64,000 nt of DNA from JALZAI01 sp038207565 (GCA_038207565.1 JBBQZQ010000002.1:196713-260712); one strand, 5' to 3'; counted from the stretch's first letter, positions 35,737 to 45,161 are shown. Numbers and translations: made by a program. The notes: generated by a model from the letters alone, not told the origin.

Positions 35737-37533
35737 TCAAGTCCAGGCACGGATGTTCAGTTCGGTCAGGAAGCGGGTCGATGGGTCTCGCAGGTCGAGG
35801 TCGGTCAGCTCGCGGATGCGCCTGATGCGGTACCGCAGGGTGTTGACGTGGACGTGCAGCGACTCCGCCGCGACCTTGATGTCGCCAGCGTTAAGGAAGA
35901 ACGCCCGCAGGCTCGCAACTAGTGCCCCGTCGTGTGACTTGTCGTAGTCGACGAGGTCTTTAATTCGGGGATCGAGCAGGTCTGGTCGCACACGCAGATG
36001 GGTGACGACGTCTTGCAGAAGGACCGGGATCCTGAGGTCGGCGAGCGTGGCTACTCCGCCGTCTCGTCGCTGACCAATGACGTCCAATATGCGATCGACA
36101 TCGGCTCGTGCGCCCGCGATTTCGCTCAGGTTCAGCACCGCCTCACTGATGCCGACGCAAATCGGTGAGCCCAAGCGCCGCGTCAAGACTTCGGCCACGC
36201 GGCCGGTCCACGACCGCATCCCTTCGAGCGCACGCACGTTGGGATTGACCACGTACACTCGTTCGCCGACGGCGGTGACGAGCGCGTCCTCGGTAAACGT
36301 TGTGGCGTAGAAGTTGATGAGGTCGGTGGCGTCCCGAGCCTGCAGGATCGTTTGGTCCGCATCCGCGGTGGGGGCGAACCCGGCAACGCTGATGGCTGTG
36401 CCCACCTGGAGCGTCAGCTGCAGTCCGAACGCGTCATAGGGCGCCGGGCTGATCGGCAGCCCGATCAACTGCCGTACATACTCGACCTGAAACTGCGGGA
36501 TCAGACGGCTGTTACTGATCAGCCGCGCCGCAAAGTGGCTAGCCGACTCGATGATCTCGGCCGCGTCCTCCGAGAACCCCGTGTCCCGCTCTTGCACCCA
36601 CATCAGCCCCAAGAATCTGTCGGTGGCATCGCGCATGCTCACGCAGAATCGACGACGGAAATTTTCCTTCGCCTCCAATACCGACACGCCTCGGGCGTGC
36701 ATTGCCTTCTCCAGGAAGCCCCTTATGCGCAACTCCTCCAGGTGGCCGGGCGGCGGCTTGCGGCCGAGGATGGACAGTATTCGGATTTCATCCGCCGACT
36801 CATCCAATGGTGAGAACGCCAAGGTACGTCCCTCTTCGTCGTCGATGCTCACCAGGCCATTGACGAGTTGTGCGATCGTGTTGGCTAAGCCGAAGAGGTC
36901 ACTCTGCGCGCCGAATGCTTCCAGGCCGTGGTCGACCGTGGCCAAGGTGCCCGCTCGGAGCACGCGTTCCACCATCGAATGCACGTGTGCCCACCGCGCA
37001 TCCGGGTGCACGGCTAGCAGCGCAATGCCTATATCACCATGCTGTTGCGCGAAGTCGGCGGGCGGGGTCTCTGTCTTGACCAGTACCGCCCTGACGCCGG
37101 AGCCCACCAGCGGCTTCACGAGGTCGACGACCTCGTCCCCGCGGATTCCGAGCAGGAGGAGCACGTCGACCCCGGCCTCCGGATGACTTATCCAATCCGC
37201 CAAGTCCCGTGCATCTAGCACGGCGGCGCGTCTCAGCCCCTCGTTCGGCCCATTAGGCATGCACAGCGGTTCGAGCAGTGGGGCCAAGGCCCTGAGGACC
37301 CCCGCGAGAGTCGGCCTGCCCAACATGCTGGCCCCGACTTCCATCGCGCGCGTCTCCAATCCGATCCATCGACTCCAGACGAGATTGTCCCACTCTACAT
37401 GTCCTAGGTCGAGGAGCTTGTCGAAGACACCAACGCGGTCGTGCCTCAGATTGGCTATCTTTCGAGTCACGTCGCTTGCCCCACCGGCAATGTAGACGCC
37501 TAGTTTCACGCCCCACGTCGAAACGTGCGGCAT
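35737..37533 (-). CDS. PucR/CdaR-family transcription regulator
   Basis: A 598-residue regulator. The C-terminal HTH_30 domain is clear: FFLNAGDIKVAAESLHVHVN, then TLRYRIRRIRELTDLDLRDP. A GGDEF-like domain precedes it (about 390-510), with ICVGISEAVLNLSEI. The N-terminal 350 residues include GAF-like sequence (RRRFCVSMRDATDRFLGLMW). Such regulators usually activate a neighbouring catabolic or transport operon when bound by its substrate. The start is uncertain: ATG 37533 is used, and ATG 37584 is possible but would run into the divergent transporter gene. It likely controls the operon at 37576-41613. Confidence 0.85.
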   Translation of the reverse strand: MPHVSTWGVKLGVYIAGGASDVTRKIANLRHDRVGVFDKLLDLGHVEWDNLVWSRWIGLETRAMEVGASMLGRPTLAGVLRALAPLLEPLCMPNGPNEGLRRAAVLDARDLADWISHPEAGVDVLLLLGIRGDEVVDLVKPLVGSGVRAVLVKTETPPADFAQQHGDIGIALLAVHPDARWAHVHSMVERVLRAGTLATVDHGLEAFGAQSDLFGLANTIAQLVNGLVSIDDEEGRTLAFSPLDESADEIRILSILGRKPPPGHLEELRIRGFLEKAMHARGVSVLEAKENFRRRFCVSMRDATDRFLGLMWVQERDTGFSEDAAEIIESASHFAARLISNSRLIPQFQVEYVRQLIGLPISPAPYDAFGLQLTLQVGTAISVAGFAPTADADQTILQARDATDLINFYATTFTEDALVTAVGERVYVVNPNVRALEGMRSWTGRVAEVLTRRLGSPICVGISEAVLNLSEIAGARADVDRILDVIGQRRDGGVATLADLRIPVLLQDVVTHLRVRPDLLDPRIKDLVDYDKSHDGALVASLRAFFLNAGDIKVAAESLHVHVNTLRYRIRRIRELTDLDLRDPSTRFLTELNIRAWT

Positions 37534-37575
37534 CCCTGCCGAAGACCGATCTCCATGACGAAGGATGTGGCTGCC

Positions 37576-38505
37576 GTGACTCATAACCTCGGAAGAACTA
37601 GCTCGACCACAACAAGATTGCTGTACCTCGTCACCTCATCGGCCTTGGTCCTGGGCCTCGCCTCCTGTGGAAGCAGTGGGGGATCGTCTTCGAAGACGTC
37701 AGGAACGGCTGGAACGGCTGGAACGGCTGGAACGTCAGAAACGGCTGGAACGTCGGAGCCCGCGGGCGGCAAGGTGACGTATACGGTCCCGCAACAGCAA
37801 GGCACGGCCTTCCCCTACGTGGCCACCAGCAGCAAGGGTCAATTGGAGGGCATCCTGCCGACCCTCGCGCTGGCCGAAGGCGCCGCGATGGGCGCCACTA
37901 CCAAGAACGTGACTACGTCGTTCGAGTCTTCACTCCTCGGCCTCAAACGCAAAATCTACGCTTGGGTCCCCGGAGCGGACGTGACGGCGGATCGGCTCAA
38001 AAGCTTCGACTTCGCTACTACCCTGCGCGACAGCTACACCTTCGAGGCTCCGGCCGGCGGCGTCACAATCGGGAACTCGATGATGGCCGTCTGCGGTCAC
38101 TCCGTCGGGGTTGTCGCTGCATCGAGCCCCGTCAAGGTTCTCCAGACGCAGTCCACCACTTGTACGAACGCGGGCAAGAAGGCGATCGATGTTCAGACCT
38201 TCGCTGACTACGCGACTGCCAGTCTTGCCGCGAAAAGTCACCGGGTGGACGTGGCCGTCCTATCGACGAGCTCAATCGGCTACCAGATCAAGAGTGACCC
38301 GGGGGTCTGGAAGCAGACCGGCCCGAAGTTCAACTACGTTATCATCGGCGATGCCACTCCCAAGGGCAACGGCATGGCGCAGAAGTTGGCTGACGCCATC
38401 AACAGGTTGATCGCCGATGGCACTTACGCGAAGATCCTCGCCAAGTACGGCGCTTCGGACCTCGCCATCACCAAGTCCGTGATCAACCCCAAGCCGAACA
38501 GCTGA
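37576..38505 (+). CDS. ABC transporter substrate-binding lipoprotein (family 3)
   Basis: A 309-residue lipoprotein from GTG 37576 (GAAGGA upstream); ATG 37555 is an alternative. Signal YLVTSSALVLGLASC with lipobox, acyl-Cys near residue 31. Next is a low-complexity spacer made of nine-base repeats. The binding domain has the SBP_bac_3 fold: GQLEGILPTLALAEGAAMGA, LLGLKRKIYAWVPGADVTADR, and the C-terminal AINRLIADGTYAKILAKYGA typical of polar amino acid and opine binders. It feeds the permease that starts 6 bases later. Confidence 0.87.
   Translation: MTHNLGRTSSTTTRLLYLVTSSALVLGLASCGSSGGSSSKTSGTAGTAGTAGTSETAGTSEPAGGKVTYTVPQQQGTAFPYVATSSKGQLEGILPTLALAEGAAMGATTKNVTTSFESSLLGLKRKIYAWVPGADVTADRLKSFDFATTLRDSYTFEAPAGGVTIGNSMMAVCGHSVGVVAASSPVKVLQTQSTTCTNAGKKAIDVQTFADYATASLAAKSHRVDVAVLSTSSIGYQIKSDPGVWKQTGPKFNYVIIGDATPKGNGMAQKLADAINRLIADGTYAKILAKYGASDLAITKSVINPKPNS
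37702..37755 (+). repeat. Nine-base tandem repeat inside the lipoprotein gene
   Basis: Six nine-base units, three exact GGAACGGCT copies followed by three variants, encode GTA/GTS/ETA tripeptides in the spacer behind the acyl-Cys. Copy-number change would alter tether length without a frameshift. Confidence 0.85.
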
Positions 38506-38511
38506 CCGGCT

Positions 38512-39417
38512 GTGACGAAGGTCGTACCGGACACAGAATGGCAAAGGCAGGCGCGAGCGATAGCCGCACTACCCATCGGAAGAAGGGTGCACCTCACCCG
38601 CACGGTGATCGCCACCCTCGCGTTGCTCTCCGTGGTTTTCGTCCTGCAGGGTCTGGCGCGCAACCACAACTTCGAATGGCACGTGGTCCGCAAGTACTTC
38701 TTTGCATCCTCCGTGCTCGACGGCATCAAGCGGACAATCTCCCTGACCGTCATATCGATGGCGATCGCCATTGTCTTCGCCGTGGTTCTCGCAAACATGA
38801 GGTTGGCCCAGAACCCGGTACTTCGAGGTATAGCCGGGGTCTACGTCTGGTTCTTCCGATCCATACCTCTGCTGGTTCTGCTGATCTTGGGCTTCAACTT
38901 CTCGATCATCTATCCGACTTTGGGGCTGGGGATTCCGTTCGGGCGGCAGTTGTTCTCAGTGTCGCTGGCGCACCTGCTCACGGCGTACTGGACAGCTGCC
39001 CTGTCCTTTGGCCTGCAGCAGGCCGCGTACACCTCAGAGACGATCAGGGCCTCGATCCTCGCCGTCCCGACCGGGCAGCGGGAGGCCGCCAGAGCCTTGG
39101 GTATGACGCCTGCCCGTTCGTTCTTCCGGATCATCTTCCCCCAGGCGATGAAGATCGCGATCCCACCGATCGGCAACGACACGATTAATCTGCTCAAGGG
39201 AACCTCGCTGGTGGCCTTCATTGCCGTGCCCGACCTGCTGTACTCCGTGCAGACGATTTACAACAGGACCTATGAGGTCGTCCCGCTCCTGATGGTCGCC
39301 TGCATCTGGTACATGATATTCGTCAGCATTCTTTCGGTTGGCCAATATTACCTGGAGCAGAAGCTGCACAGGGGTCGCCAGATAAGCAACCGGCCTCAAC
39401 GCAGCCGCAGGGCCTAA
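38512..39417 (+). CDS. Polar amino acid-type ABC transporter permease
   Basis: A 301-residue HisM/GlnP-family permease from GTG 38512. Five to six helices; the family signature GIKRTISLTVISMAIAIVFA near residue 70, IRASILAVPTGQREAARALG (EAA loop) and MTPARSFFRIIFPQAMKIAI follow. INLLKGTSLVAFIAVPDLLY is the classic C-terminal region. A single permease gene suggests a homodimer. Substrate unknown; it is likely a small cationic or polar amine in view of the monooxygenase downstream (inference). Confidence 0.9.
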   Translation: MTKVVPDTEWQRQARAIAALPIGRRVHLTRTVIATLALLSVVFVLQGLARNHNFEWHVVRKYFFASSVLDGIKRTISLTVISMAIAIVFAVVLANMRLAQNPVLRGIAGVYVWFFRSIPLLVLLILGFNFSIIYPTLGLGIPFGRQLFSVSLAHLLTAYWTAALSFGLQQAAYTSETIRASILAVPTGQREAARALGMTPARSFFRIIFPQAMKIAIPPIGNDTINLLKGTSLVAFIAVPDLLYSVQTIYNRTYEVVPLLMVACIWYMIFVSILSVGQYYLEQKLHRGRQISNRPQRSRRA

Positions 39418-39419
39418 CT

Positions 39420-40184
39420 ATGGCGATGCCGGTCATCAGCGCTGTGAATGTGTCGAAGTCGTTCGGAAAGCACAAGGTGTTGGACGAGGTGTCACTCAAC
39501 GTGTCCCGAGGTGAGGTCGTCTGCATGCTTGGACGGTCGGGCAGTGGAAAGACCACCCTGTTGCGATGCCTAAACATGCTGGAGCGCCCGGATTCGGGGG
39601 CGGTATTCCTGGACGGCGAGCTGATGGGTTTCACGCAAAAGGGCGACCGCCTGCGCGAGCTTCCCGCCGGGGCCGAGTCGCGACAGCGGCGGAGGCTCGG
39701 CATGGTCTTCCAGCAGTTCAACCTGTTCCCGCACATGACCGTTGCGGAGAACATCTGCGAGGCTCCCATGCACGTGCTCGGCCAGGGCAAGGCGGCCGCT
39801 CGCGAACAAGCCCACGCCCTCCTGGCACGGGTGGGGCTCAGGGACAAGGCCGACGCCTTTCCCGAGGCGTTGTCAGGTGGCCAACAGCAACGGGTAGCCA
39901 TCGCCCGAGCCTTGGCCATGGGGCCCGAGGCCCTTCTCTTCGACGAACCGACGTCGGCGCTGGATCCAGAGATGGTCAGCGAAGTGCTGCAGGTGATCCG
40001 CTCGCTGGTCGAGGAGGGCCGGACGATCGTCATCGTCTCCCATGAGATCGGATTCGCGCGGGAGGTCTGCGATCGCTTCGTCTTCATGGATAGCGGCCGC
40101 ATCGTGGAAGAAGGCTCACCGGACGTGCTTATCAGCGGCGGGTACCACCCGGCGACGCAGGAGTTCATGTCCAAGGTTCTCTAG
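39420..40184 (+). CDS. Polar amino acid-type ABC transporter ATP-binding protein
   Basis: A 254-residue GlnQ/HisP-like ATPase starting at ATG 39420, 2 bases after the permease stop. Walker A GRSGSGKTTLLRCLNMLERP, Q-loop MVFQQFNLFPHMTVAENI, signature ALSGGQQQRVAIARAL, Walker B LLFDEPTSALDPEMV and switch VSHEIGFAREV are all intact. Its length is standard. Confidence 0.93.
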   Translation: MAMPVISAVNVSKSFGKHKVLDEVSLNVSRGEVVCMLGRSGSGKTTLLRCLNMLERPDSGAVFLDGELMGFTQKGDRLRELPAGAESRQRRRLGMVFQQFNLFPHMTVAENICEAPMHVLGQGKAAAREQAHALLARVGLRDKADAFPEALSGGQQQRVAIARALAMGPEALLFDEPTSALDPEMVSEVLQVIRSLVEEGRTIVIVSHEIGFAREVCDRFVFMDSGRIVEEGSPDVLISGGYHPATQEFMSKVL

Positions 40185-40287
40185 GCACTGAACACGACCC
40201 GGATCGCCGGATACGGCAACCGTCCGGGCTGCCCAAGGTACTGCGAGCTTGTGGTGCCCGGATCGTCAATCATTTGAGAGGGTTGAC

Positions 40288-41613
40288 ATGTTGAGTGGAA
40301 CGCCCATGAAGGTTGGCATCGTGGGGGCGGGCGTAAGCGGCATCACCGCGTTGCACGCCCTGCGAAGGCAGGGATTTGCGGCGACAGCCTTCGAGCGCAG
40401 GTCGACCTTCGCCGGGTTGTGGAACTCGGGTTACGACTCCCTTCACCTGTTCACCTCCAAGACCATGGCCAGCCTTCCCGGCTACCCCATGCCGGAGGAC
40501 TATCCGCTGTGCCCCAGCCGCGATCAGTTCCGGCGCTACATCTGCGCATTCGTGCGCGACAAGGGCCTCTCCGAGCACATCCGGTTAGACAAGGAGATCA
40601 CCCGCATGGTCGCCGTGGAGGGCGGCCGCGGGGGGTGGTTGCTCGAGCTGGACTCGGGCGAACAGGAGCATTTCGACGCCATCGTGCTGGCCAACGGCCA
40701 CCTATACAAACCGGCGCCGAGGCCGAACTATCCCGGAAAGTTCGCCGGCCTCCAGATGCATACAAGCGACTATCGGAGTGCCGCCCAGTTCGAGGGCGAC
40801 ACGGTTCTCGTGGTGGGCTCAGGAACGTCGGCGACGGATGTCGCGACCGACGGCGTAGCCGCGAACAAAACTGTTCTGATGTCAGTGCGATCGCCGCGAT
40901 TCTTCATCCCAACCTCGGTCGGGAGCCGGACGCGCATGGACATCGCCATACCGAGACTCGTCCCTCGCTTCGTCCAGAATGCACTCGACAGCGCCTTGCT
41001 CAGTGTCACCACGGGGCGACCGGAGGCGTTGGGGATGCCTAAACCGGCTGGCGGCATGACCAAGACGAAATTGACCATGTCCACTCTCGTCCCGTACTGG
41101 ATCCAGCGCGGCCGCATCCGCATCGTTCCCGAGATCGCCTCGTTCGCCGGCGTGGACGTGACGTTCAAGGACGGATCATCCAGCAACGTCGCAACGATCG
41201 TGTGGGCCAACGGGTACGAGGCTGAGATTCCGTTCCTGGAGGACGGAACGATCTCCTGGATCGACGGCATGCCGGCCCGTGTCGTTGGCGGACTCTTGTC
41301 ACCGGATGCACCCAACCTCTACTACAACGGCTGGGTGTCCGCGATCGGGTCGTCCTCGCAGCTCTACAGTGGCAGCGCTGACGTCATCGCCAAGATGATC
41401 TCCGCACAGCAACGGATCGACGGATCGCTCTATGAGCGCGTTTTCAGCGACGAGCAGCCTTCAGGTCAACTTCGGTTCGACCTCATCGAGTGGCGGAACA
41501 TATTGGTGGCGGCCGACAGGCGCCTGTCGGCCGTGCTCGGGGTCGCACCACCCCGCCGCCGCGATATCGCGGAGCGCTACCCGTGGGCGCGCCACCGACT
41601 CAGCGTCTTCTAG
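40288..41613 (+). CDS. Flavin-containing monooxygenase
   Basis: A 441-residue class B flavoprotein monooxygenase that uses FAD and NADPH to oxygenate N or S atoms or ketones. ATG 40288 has GAGAGGG upstream. FAD site GIVGAGVSGI near the N-terminus, NADPH site LVVGSGTSATD near residue 180, and between them FAGLQMHTSDYR, which fits the FMO fingerprint FxGxxxHxxxY. The following ATG-like motif is VWANGYE. It lies 103 bases behind the transporter ATPase gene and probably shares its transcript, so it may oxidise the imported compound. Confidence 0.9.
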   Translation: MLSGTPMKVGIVGAGVSGITALHALRRQGFAATAFERRSTFAGLWNSGYDSLHLFTSKTMASLPGYPMPEDYPLCPSRDQFRRYICAFVRDKGLSEHIRLDKEITRMVAVEGGRGGWLLELDSGEQEHFDAIVLANGHLYKPAPRPNYPGKFAGLQMHTSDYRSAAQFEGDTVLVVGSGTSATDVATDGVAANKTVLMSVRSPRFFIPTSVGSRTRMDIAIPRLVPRFVQNALDSALLSVTTGRPEALGMPKPAGGMTKTKLTMSTLVPYWIQRGRIRIVPEIASFAGVDVTFKDGSSSNVATIVWANGYEAEIPFLEDGTISWIDGMPARVVGGLLSPDAPNLYYNGWVSAIGSSSQLYSGSADVIAKMISAQQRIDGSLYERVFSDEQPSGQLRFDLIEWRNILVAADRRLSAVLGVAPPRRRDIAERYPWARHRLSVF

Positions 41614-41977
41614 CGACGGACTGTACGCCGCGGCCAGCACTGCTGGCGTCTGTGCCGGGATGCTTGCACGCGATCGTTGCGTGGCGCCGGGGCGTTATCC
41701 GGCGAGCCATGGCCACAGCACCAGTGGGTTGCGACGGCGAGGCCCACGCCTGGGCGGGCTCGACTTTGCACCGCCAGCGGCGTCACCCACGCGACCACAC
41801 CGCGATCAGGTCACTAGACGCCAGTGCGTCCGCGCCGTCGGCAACCCCACTTCGGACGCGGCCAAACCCCATACATGCGGGCGTCCCCCAAGCGTCACCC
41901 ATGTCCGGTGGGGGACGCGATGCATAACGCAGTCCGGGCAGGGTCGCTGCCATCACACCGATGGCAGGAGGCGCGGC
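41614..41977. other. Gap upstream of the conjugation operon (364 bases)
   Basis: No gene is supported. It contains the inverted repeat 41881-41918 and the ribosome site AGGAGG just before ATG 41978. It should hold the operon promoter. Confidence 0.5.
41881..41918. repeat. Inverted repeat 60 bases upstream of the conjugation operon
   Basis: GCGTCCCCCA at 41881-41890 and TGGGGGACGC at 41909-41918 are perfect ten-base arms around an 18-base spacer. No T-tract follows, so an operator is as likely as a terminator for the monooxygenase transcript. Confidence 0.7.
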
Positions 41978-42787
41978 ATGTTGCAGGACTCGCGGATCGC
42001 AGGGAGCTGGCCCGACCTTGTCGACCGCCTCGACAGGTCGGGGCAGTTGCGGCGTTGGGCGGTGGCGGAGCCGACACTTGCGGCGGCCGATTCGCTGGCC
42101 GACTTAGCGGCGCTGACAGGCCAGAAGGCCGACCCGGCACCGAGCGACGCGGTATGCGGCGCCCTCGTGCGCATCGCCGTGAGCGACTCGCCGGGTCATC
42201 AAGACGCACTGCTTGTGTTGGTGCATCTGCTCAGCCGAGGGCTGGTGCAGCTGGCCCGCGAGCTGGCTGATCTGACGCCCTGCCCGCTGGAGATGGTCGT
42301 CGGCGAGCTGACGCTGCAGGTCCGCAGCTTCGGCCCTGGCCCGCGCGGCGGACAGCGACGGCGGGCGTTCGCGGCGAACCTGCTCCTGGACACGCGTCGG
42401 GCGCTCTTGCGCGAGTTGCGCGAGCACTGCACGCCGAGCCGGCCGGATACGGTCGACGAGCTGATCGATCCGACCGACGCCGGCCAGGTGGCCGCGTTTT
42501 TCGACAGGCCGTTGCCGGGGCCGGGAGGCCGCGTCGGCGACTGGGGCGACGTCGAGCTGGGCGACGTGCTGGTGTGGGCCGAGACGAAAGGTGTCGCGTG
42601 CGCCAGAGACCTTGAAGTGCTGCTGGCGGCCGAGTGCAGTCGCGATCGGAGCGCCGGCGCCGCCGGACAGCAGCGCGTCGCCGCCGCGCTTGGCATCCAT
42701 CACAGCACTCTGCGCCGGCGCCGCGACCGAGCGTTGGCCGCGTTGCAGCGAGCCAGGGGGCAGTTCCCTGCCTGGCTCGCAGCGTGA
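41978..42787 (+). CDS. HTH protein at the head of the conjugation operon
   Basis: A 269-residue protein, ATG 41978 behind a perfect AGGAGG. The C-terminus (about 225-265) has a sigma-region-4-like helix-turn-helix: GQQRVAAALGIHHSTLRRRR, then RDRALAALQRARG. The middle (about 85-150) is helical and Leu/Arg-rich, resembling a sigma-factor core. Proteins of this size and layout head many actinobacterial conjugative elements and may control transfer genes. No enzyme motif. Confidence 0.7.
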   Translation: MLQDSRIAGSWPDLVDRLDRSGQLRRWAVAEPTLAAADSLADLAALTGQKADPAPSDAVCGALVRIAVSDSPGHQDALLVLVHLLSRGLVQLARELADLTPCPLEMVVGELTLQVRSFGPGPRGGQRRRAFAANLLLDTRRALLRELREHCTPSRPDTVDELIDPTDAGQVAAFFDRPLPGPGGRVGDWGDVELGDVLVWAETKGVACARDLEVLLAAECSRDRSAGAAGQQRVAAALGIHHSTLRRRRDRALAALQRARGQFPAWLAA

Positions 42788-43073
42788 GATCGCCAACCGA
42801 ATGGACTGGCGGACCGGCCCGCCGGAATCCGCCACCGAAGTTTTCGGGTCGGTGCGCGCGAGCGCCGATCTCGGAGCACCTGGGTCAGGTGACAAGCCGC
42901 ATCCGTGAGGAGCGCCTCGTGCACCCACCCGCCGTCGCGTGGCCAGCGGCACCCGCCGCGAAAAGCTTCGCCGACCTGCCGGAGACGCTTTCGACTACGC
43001 ATCAGCGTCGCGGCGGCCACGCCGGCGCGTCCGCGAGACCGGCGGCGCAGTGGTGGTCCCGCAAGGCCGAGAC

Positions 43074-43964
43074 GTGAACCAGCTGAACCGCGCCCGCCTC
43101 GGGCGCCCCGGCGAGCAGGTCGACGTCCGTGACGGGGAAGACGTCGATCCGGCGACCGGGCAGCTGCTGACGGTGGCGGAACTGCAGGTCGTGCTGCGCG
43201 CCGCTCGTGCGAGAGCGTTGCCAACACTGCTCGCCGCTGCGGTCCCCGTCGCCGGGTGCACCAATGCGGCTGCCGTGCCTCGGATCGCCGCACCATCGAG
43301 CCCGGCGGTCGGCGTGGTCGCGGCGCACGCTGGCGCCGGCGCCTCAACCGTGGCACTGGCCATTGCCGACGCCGCCGCCGTAGAGGCGCGCGCGGTGCAG
43401 TTGAGCGAGTGGTGCGACCCGTACCGCTCCGGGCTGGCAAGCGTCACGACCAGCGAACTCGGCAGGCCGCGTGACGGATCGTGGTGTCGGGGCGTGCGCG
43501 GCGCTGTCGTGCTTGACCGGCGGGCGGATCAGACCTGGCCGACCGGCTGGCCTGCGCCGGTTGACGCGGCACGGCTGCACGTCGCAGACCTGGGGCAGCT
43601 CGGCGCTGGGCAGCTGCCCGACGGGTTGGCGCTGGTGCTCGTGTGCCGGGCGAGCGTGCCGGGCTTCCGCTCCCTCGAACAACTGCTCCGCGTAGCCGAC
43701 GCAGTCGCAGTTGCCGTCGTCGGCCCGGCCCGCTGGTCCGGTGCGGTGACAGCCACCGCGGGTTCGCGGGTGCGCGGGCTGCGCGAGAAGGGCCAGCTGG
43801 TGCGCGTGCCGATCGACCGGTCGCTGGAGAGCGACGGCTTGACCGCGGCGGTGCTGCCCAAGTCCCTGCTGGCCGCCGGCCGGCAGCTGGTCGCCCTGAT
43901 CGACGCCGCCCACCCGGACGGCGCTGGCGCAGTCCACCGCACAGCGAAGGGAAGCACGCGATGA
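43074..43964 (+). CDS. Conjugation-associated P-loop-like protein (DUF6668-like)
   Basis: A 296-residue protein from GTG 43074 (AAGG upstream; the frame is open further upstream, so the start is uncertain). A ParA-like core begins near residue 80: GVVAAHAGAGASTVALAIAD, where the P-loop lacks the usual Lys, followed by LSEWCDPYRSGLASVTTSELG and LVLVCRASVPGFRSLEQLLR. It resembles the DUF6668 proteins known from actinobacterial conjugative elements. The stop overlaps the next ATG. Role unknown. Confidence 0.65.
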   Translation: MNQLNRARLGRPGEQVDVRDGEDVDPATGQLLTVAELQVVLRAARARALPTLLAAAVPVAGCTNAAAVPRIAAPSSPAVGVVAAHAGAGASTVALAIADAAAVEARAVQLSEWCDPYRSGLASVTTSELGRPRDGSWCRGVRGAVVLDRRADQTWPTGWPAPVDAARLHVADLGQLGAGQLPDGLALVLVCRASVPGFRSLEQLLRVADAVAVAVVGPARWSGAVTATAGSRVRGLREKGQLVRVPIDRSLESDGLTAAVLPKSLLAAGRQLVALIDAAHPDGAGAVHRTAKGSTR

Positions 43965-44263
43965 GCAACGTGCTCGCAGCACAGCTCGGAGGTCGGCTGC
44001 TCGCGGCCAGCGTGTGCCCGAAGTCGCCGCCGGGCGTCCAGCGGTACTCGAATGAGATCCTGTCCTGGGTCAAGTGGGGCGTGCTCGCCATCTTGGCGAT
44101 CAGCTTCTTCGCCTCGATCGGCATGCTGATCTGGGGCCGGGTGACCCACCACCCGCGCGGCGCCCGGCTCGGCTTTGACGGCCTGATGATCTGCCTGGTC
44201 GGCGCGATCATCTACGTCGTCGGCTACGTCATCATCACCTCGATCACCGGGAACGGCTGCTGA
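43961..44263 (+). CDS. Small two-helix membrane protein, VirB2-like position
   Basis: A 100-residue protein with a helix at about 38-58 (WGVLAILAISFFASIGMLIW) and another at about 70-95 (LMICLVGAIIYVVGYVIITS), joined by a short basic loop. Size, topology and place before VirB8-like and VirB6-like genes recall VirB2/TrbC pilin-type subunits, but sequence similarity is not decisive. ATG overlaps on both ends. Confidence 0.65.
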   Translation: MSNVLAAQLGGRLLAASVCPKSPPGVQRYSNEILSWVKWGVLAILAISFFASIGMLIWGRVTHHPRGARLGFDGLMICLVGAIIYVVGYVIITSITGNGC

Positions 44264-45159
44264 TGTTCGGGCGCCGGAACGCGAAGGACCGACCACCGCC
44301 GGAGTGGACGAGGCAGAAGATGCTGGCGCTACTGCTCGGCGCTGGCATTCTCGCCGTGGTGCTTCTCCTCGGCCTGGCGCTGGCCGTGGCGTACGCCGGG
44401 TCATCGCCGGACGCGGCCGTGCACGGCACGCACCTCGGCACACACGCCGGCACGACGGCGCCGAGTGACGGCGGAACGTCCGGTCCTCGCCGGACCGGCG
44501 CCAGCGACCCGCGCGAGACGTTGGCCCGGAAGGCGATGCCGGAGGTCGGCGAAGATGCTTCGCACCCCGGGCCGGTGTCGGCCATCGACCCCGGCACGCC
44601 GATCGCGTTACCCGCCGCCTCCGGCACCGGCTCGGCGCAGGTGCCGACCGGCTTTCCACACACCCCGGCGGGGGCGATGGCGCAGCTGGCCGCGATCGAC
44701 CAGGTGGCCTTGCAGTCTGGCTCGCTCGCCGGTGTCCGTGCGGTGATCGGCGGCTGGGCGATGCCGGGCGGGCCGGACGGCAGCAGCTGGTCGGTGGTGC
44801 GCGGCCTGGCCGGCATGTTGGCTCAGGCCGGGCTGTCCGGCGGCGGCTCGTCGCAGCTGGCGATCGTCCTCACCCCGCTGATGGGGCTGGTGAAGGGCAG
44901 CGTCGGGCCCGACTTCGTGATCCCGTGCGTCGACTTCGAACTCGACGTCACGCTGCAACAGACCGCTCGCGGCGCGACCGCTGACTGTCAGCGGATGGTT
45001 TGGCAGCCCGCCATCGCGACGCAGACCGGCGCCATCGCCCGCGCCGGAGGCCGGTGGCTGATCGGCGCTGGCGCCGAGCCGTCCACCCCTGCCTCGGTGT
45101 GGCCGGACACCGACGTCGCGATCGCCGTCGGCTACCGCGATCTGCAACAGGAGCACTGA
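44263..45159 (+). CDS. VirB8/TcpC-like conjugation protein
   Basis: A 298-residue protein: cytoplasmic N-terminus, one helix (about 22-45, LALLLGAGILAVVLLLGLAL), a long Ser/Thr/Gly linker and a C-terminal domain (about 205-295) with the alternating pattern of NTF2-like VirB8 folds (FELDVTLQQTARGATADCQR, GGRWLIGAGAEP). This bitopic topology is standard for the VirB8 component of the mating channel. Start overlaps the preceding stop by one base. Confidence 0.65.
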   Translation: MFGRRNAKDRPPPEWTRQKMLALLLGAGILAVVLLLGLALAVAYAGSSPDAAVHGTHLGTHAGTTAPSDGGTSGPRRTGASDPRETLARKAMPEVGEDASHPGPVSAIDPGTPIALPAASGTGSAQVPTGFPHTPAGAMAQLAAIDQVALQSGSLAGVRAVIGGWAMPGGPDGSSWSVVRGLAGMLAQAGLSGGGSSQLAIVLTPLMGLVKGSVGPDFVIPCVDFELDVTLQQTARGATADCQRMVWQPAIATQTGAIARAGGRWLIGAGAEPSTPASVWPDTDVAIAVGYRDLQQEH

Positions 45160-45161
45160 TC

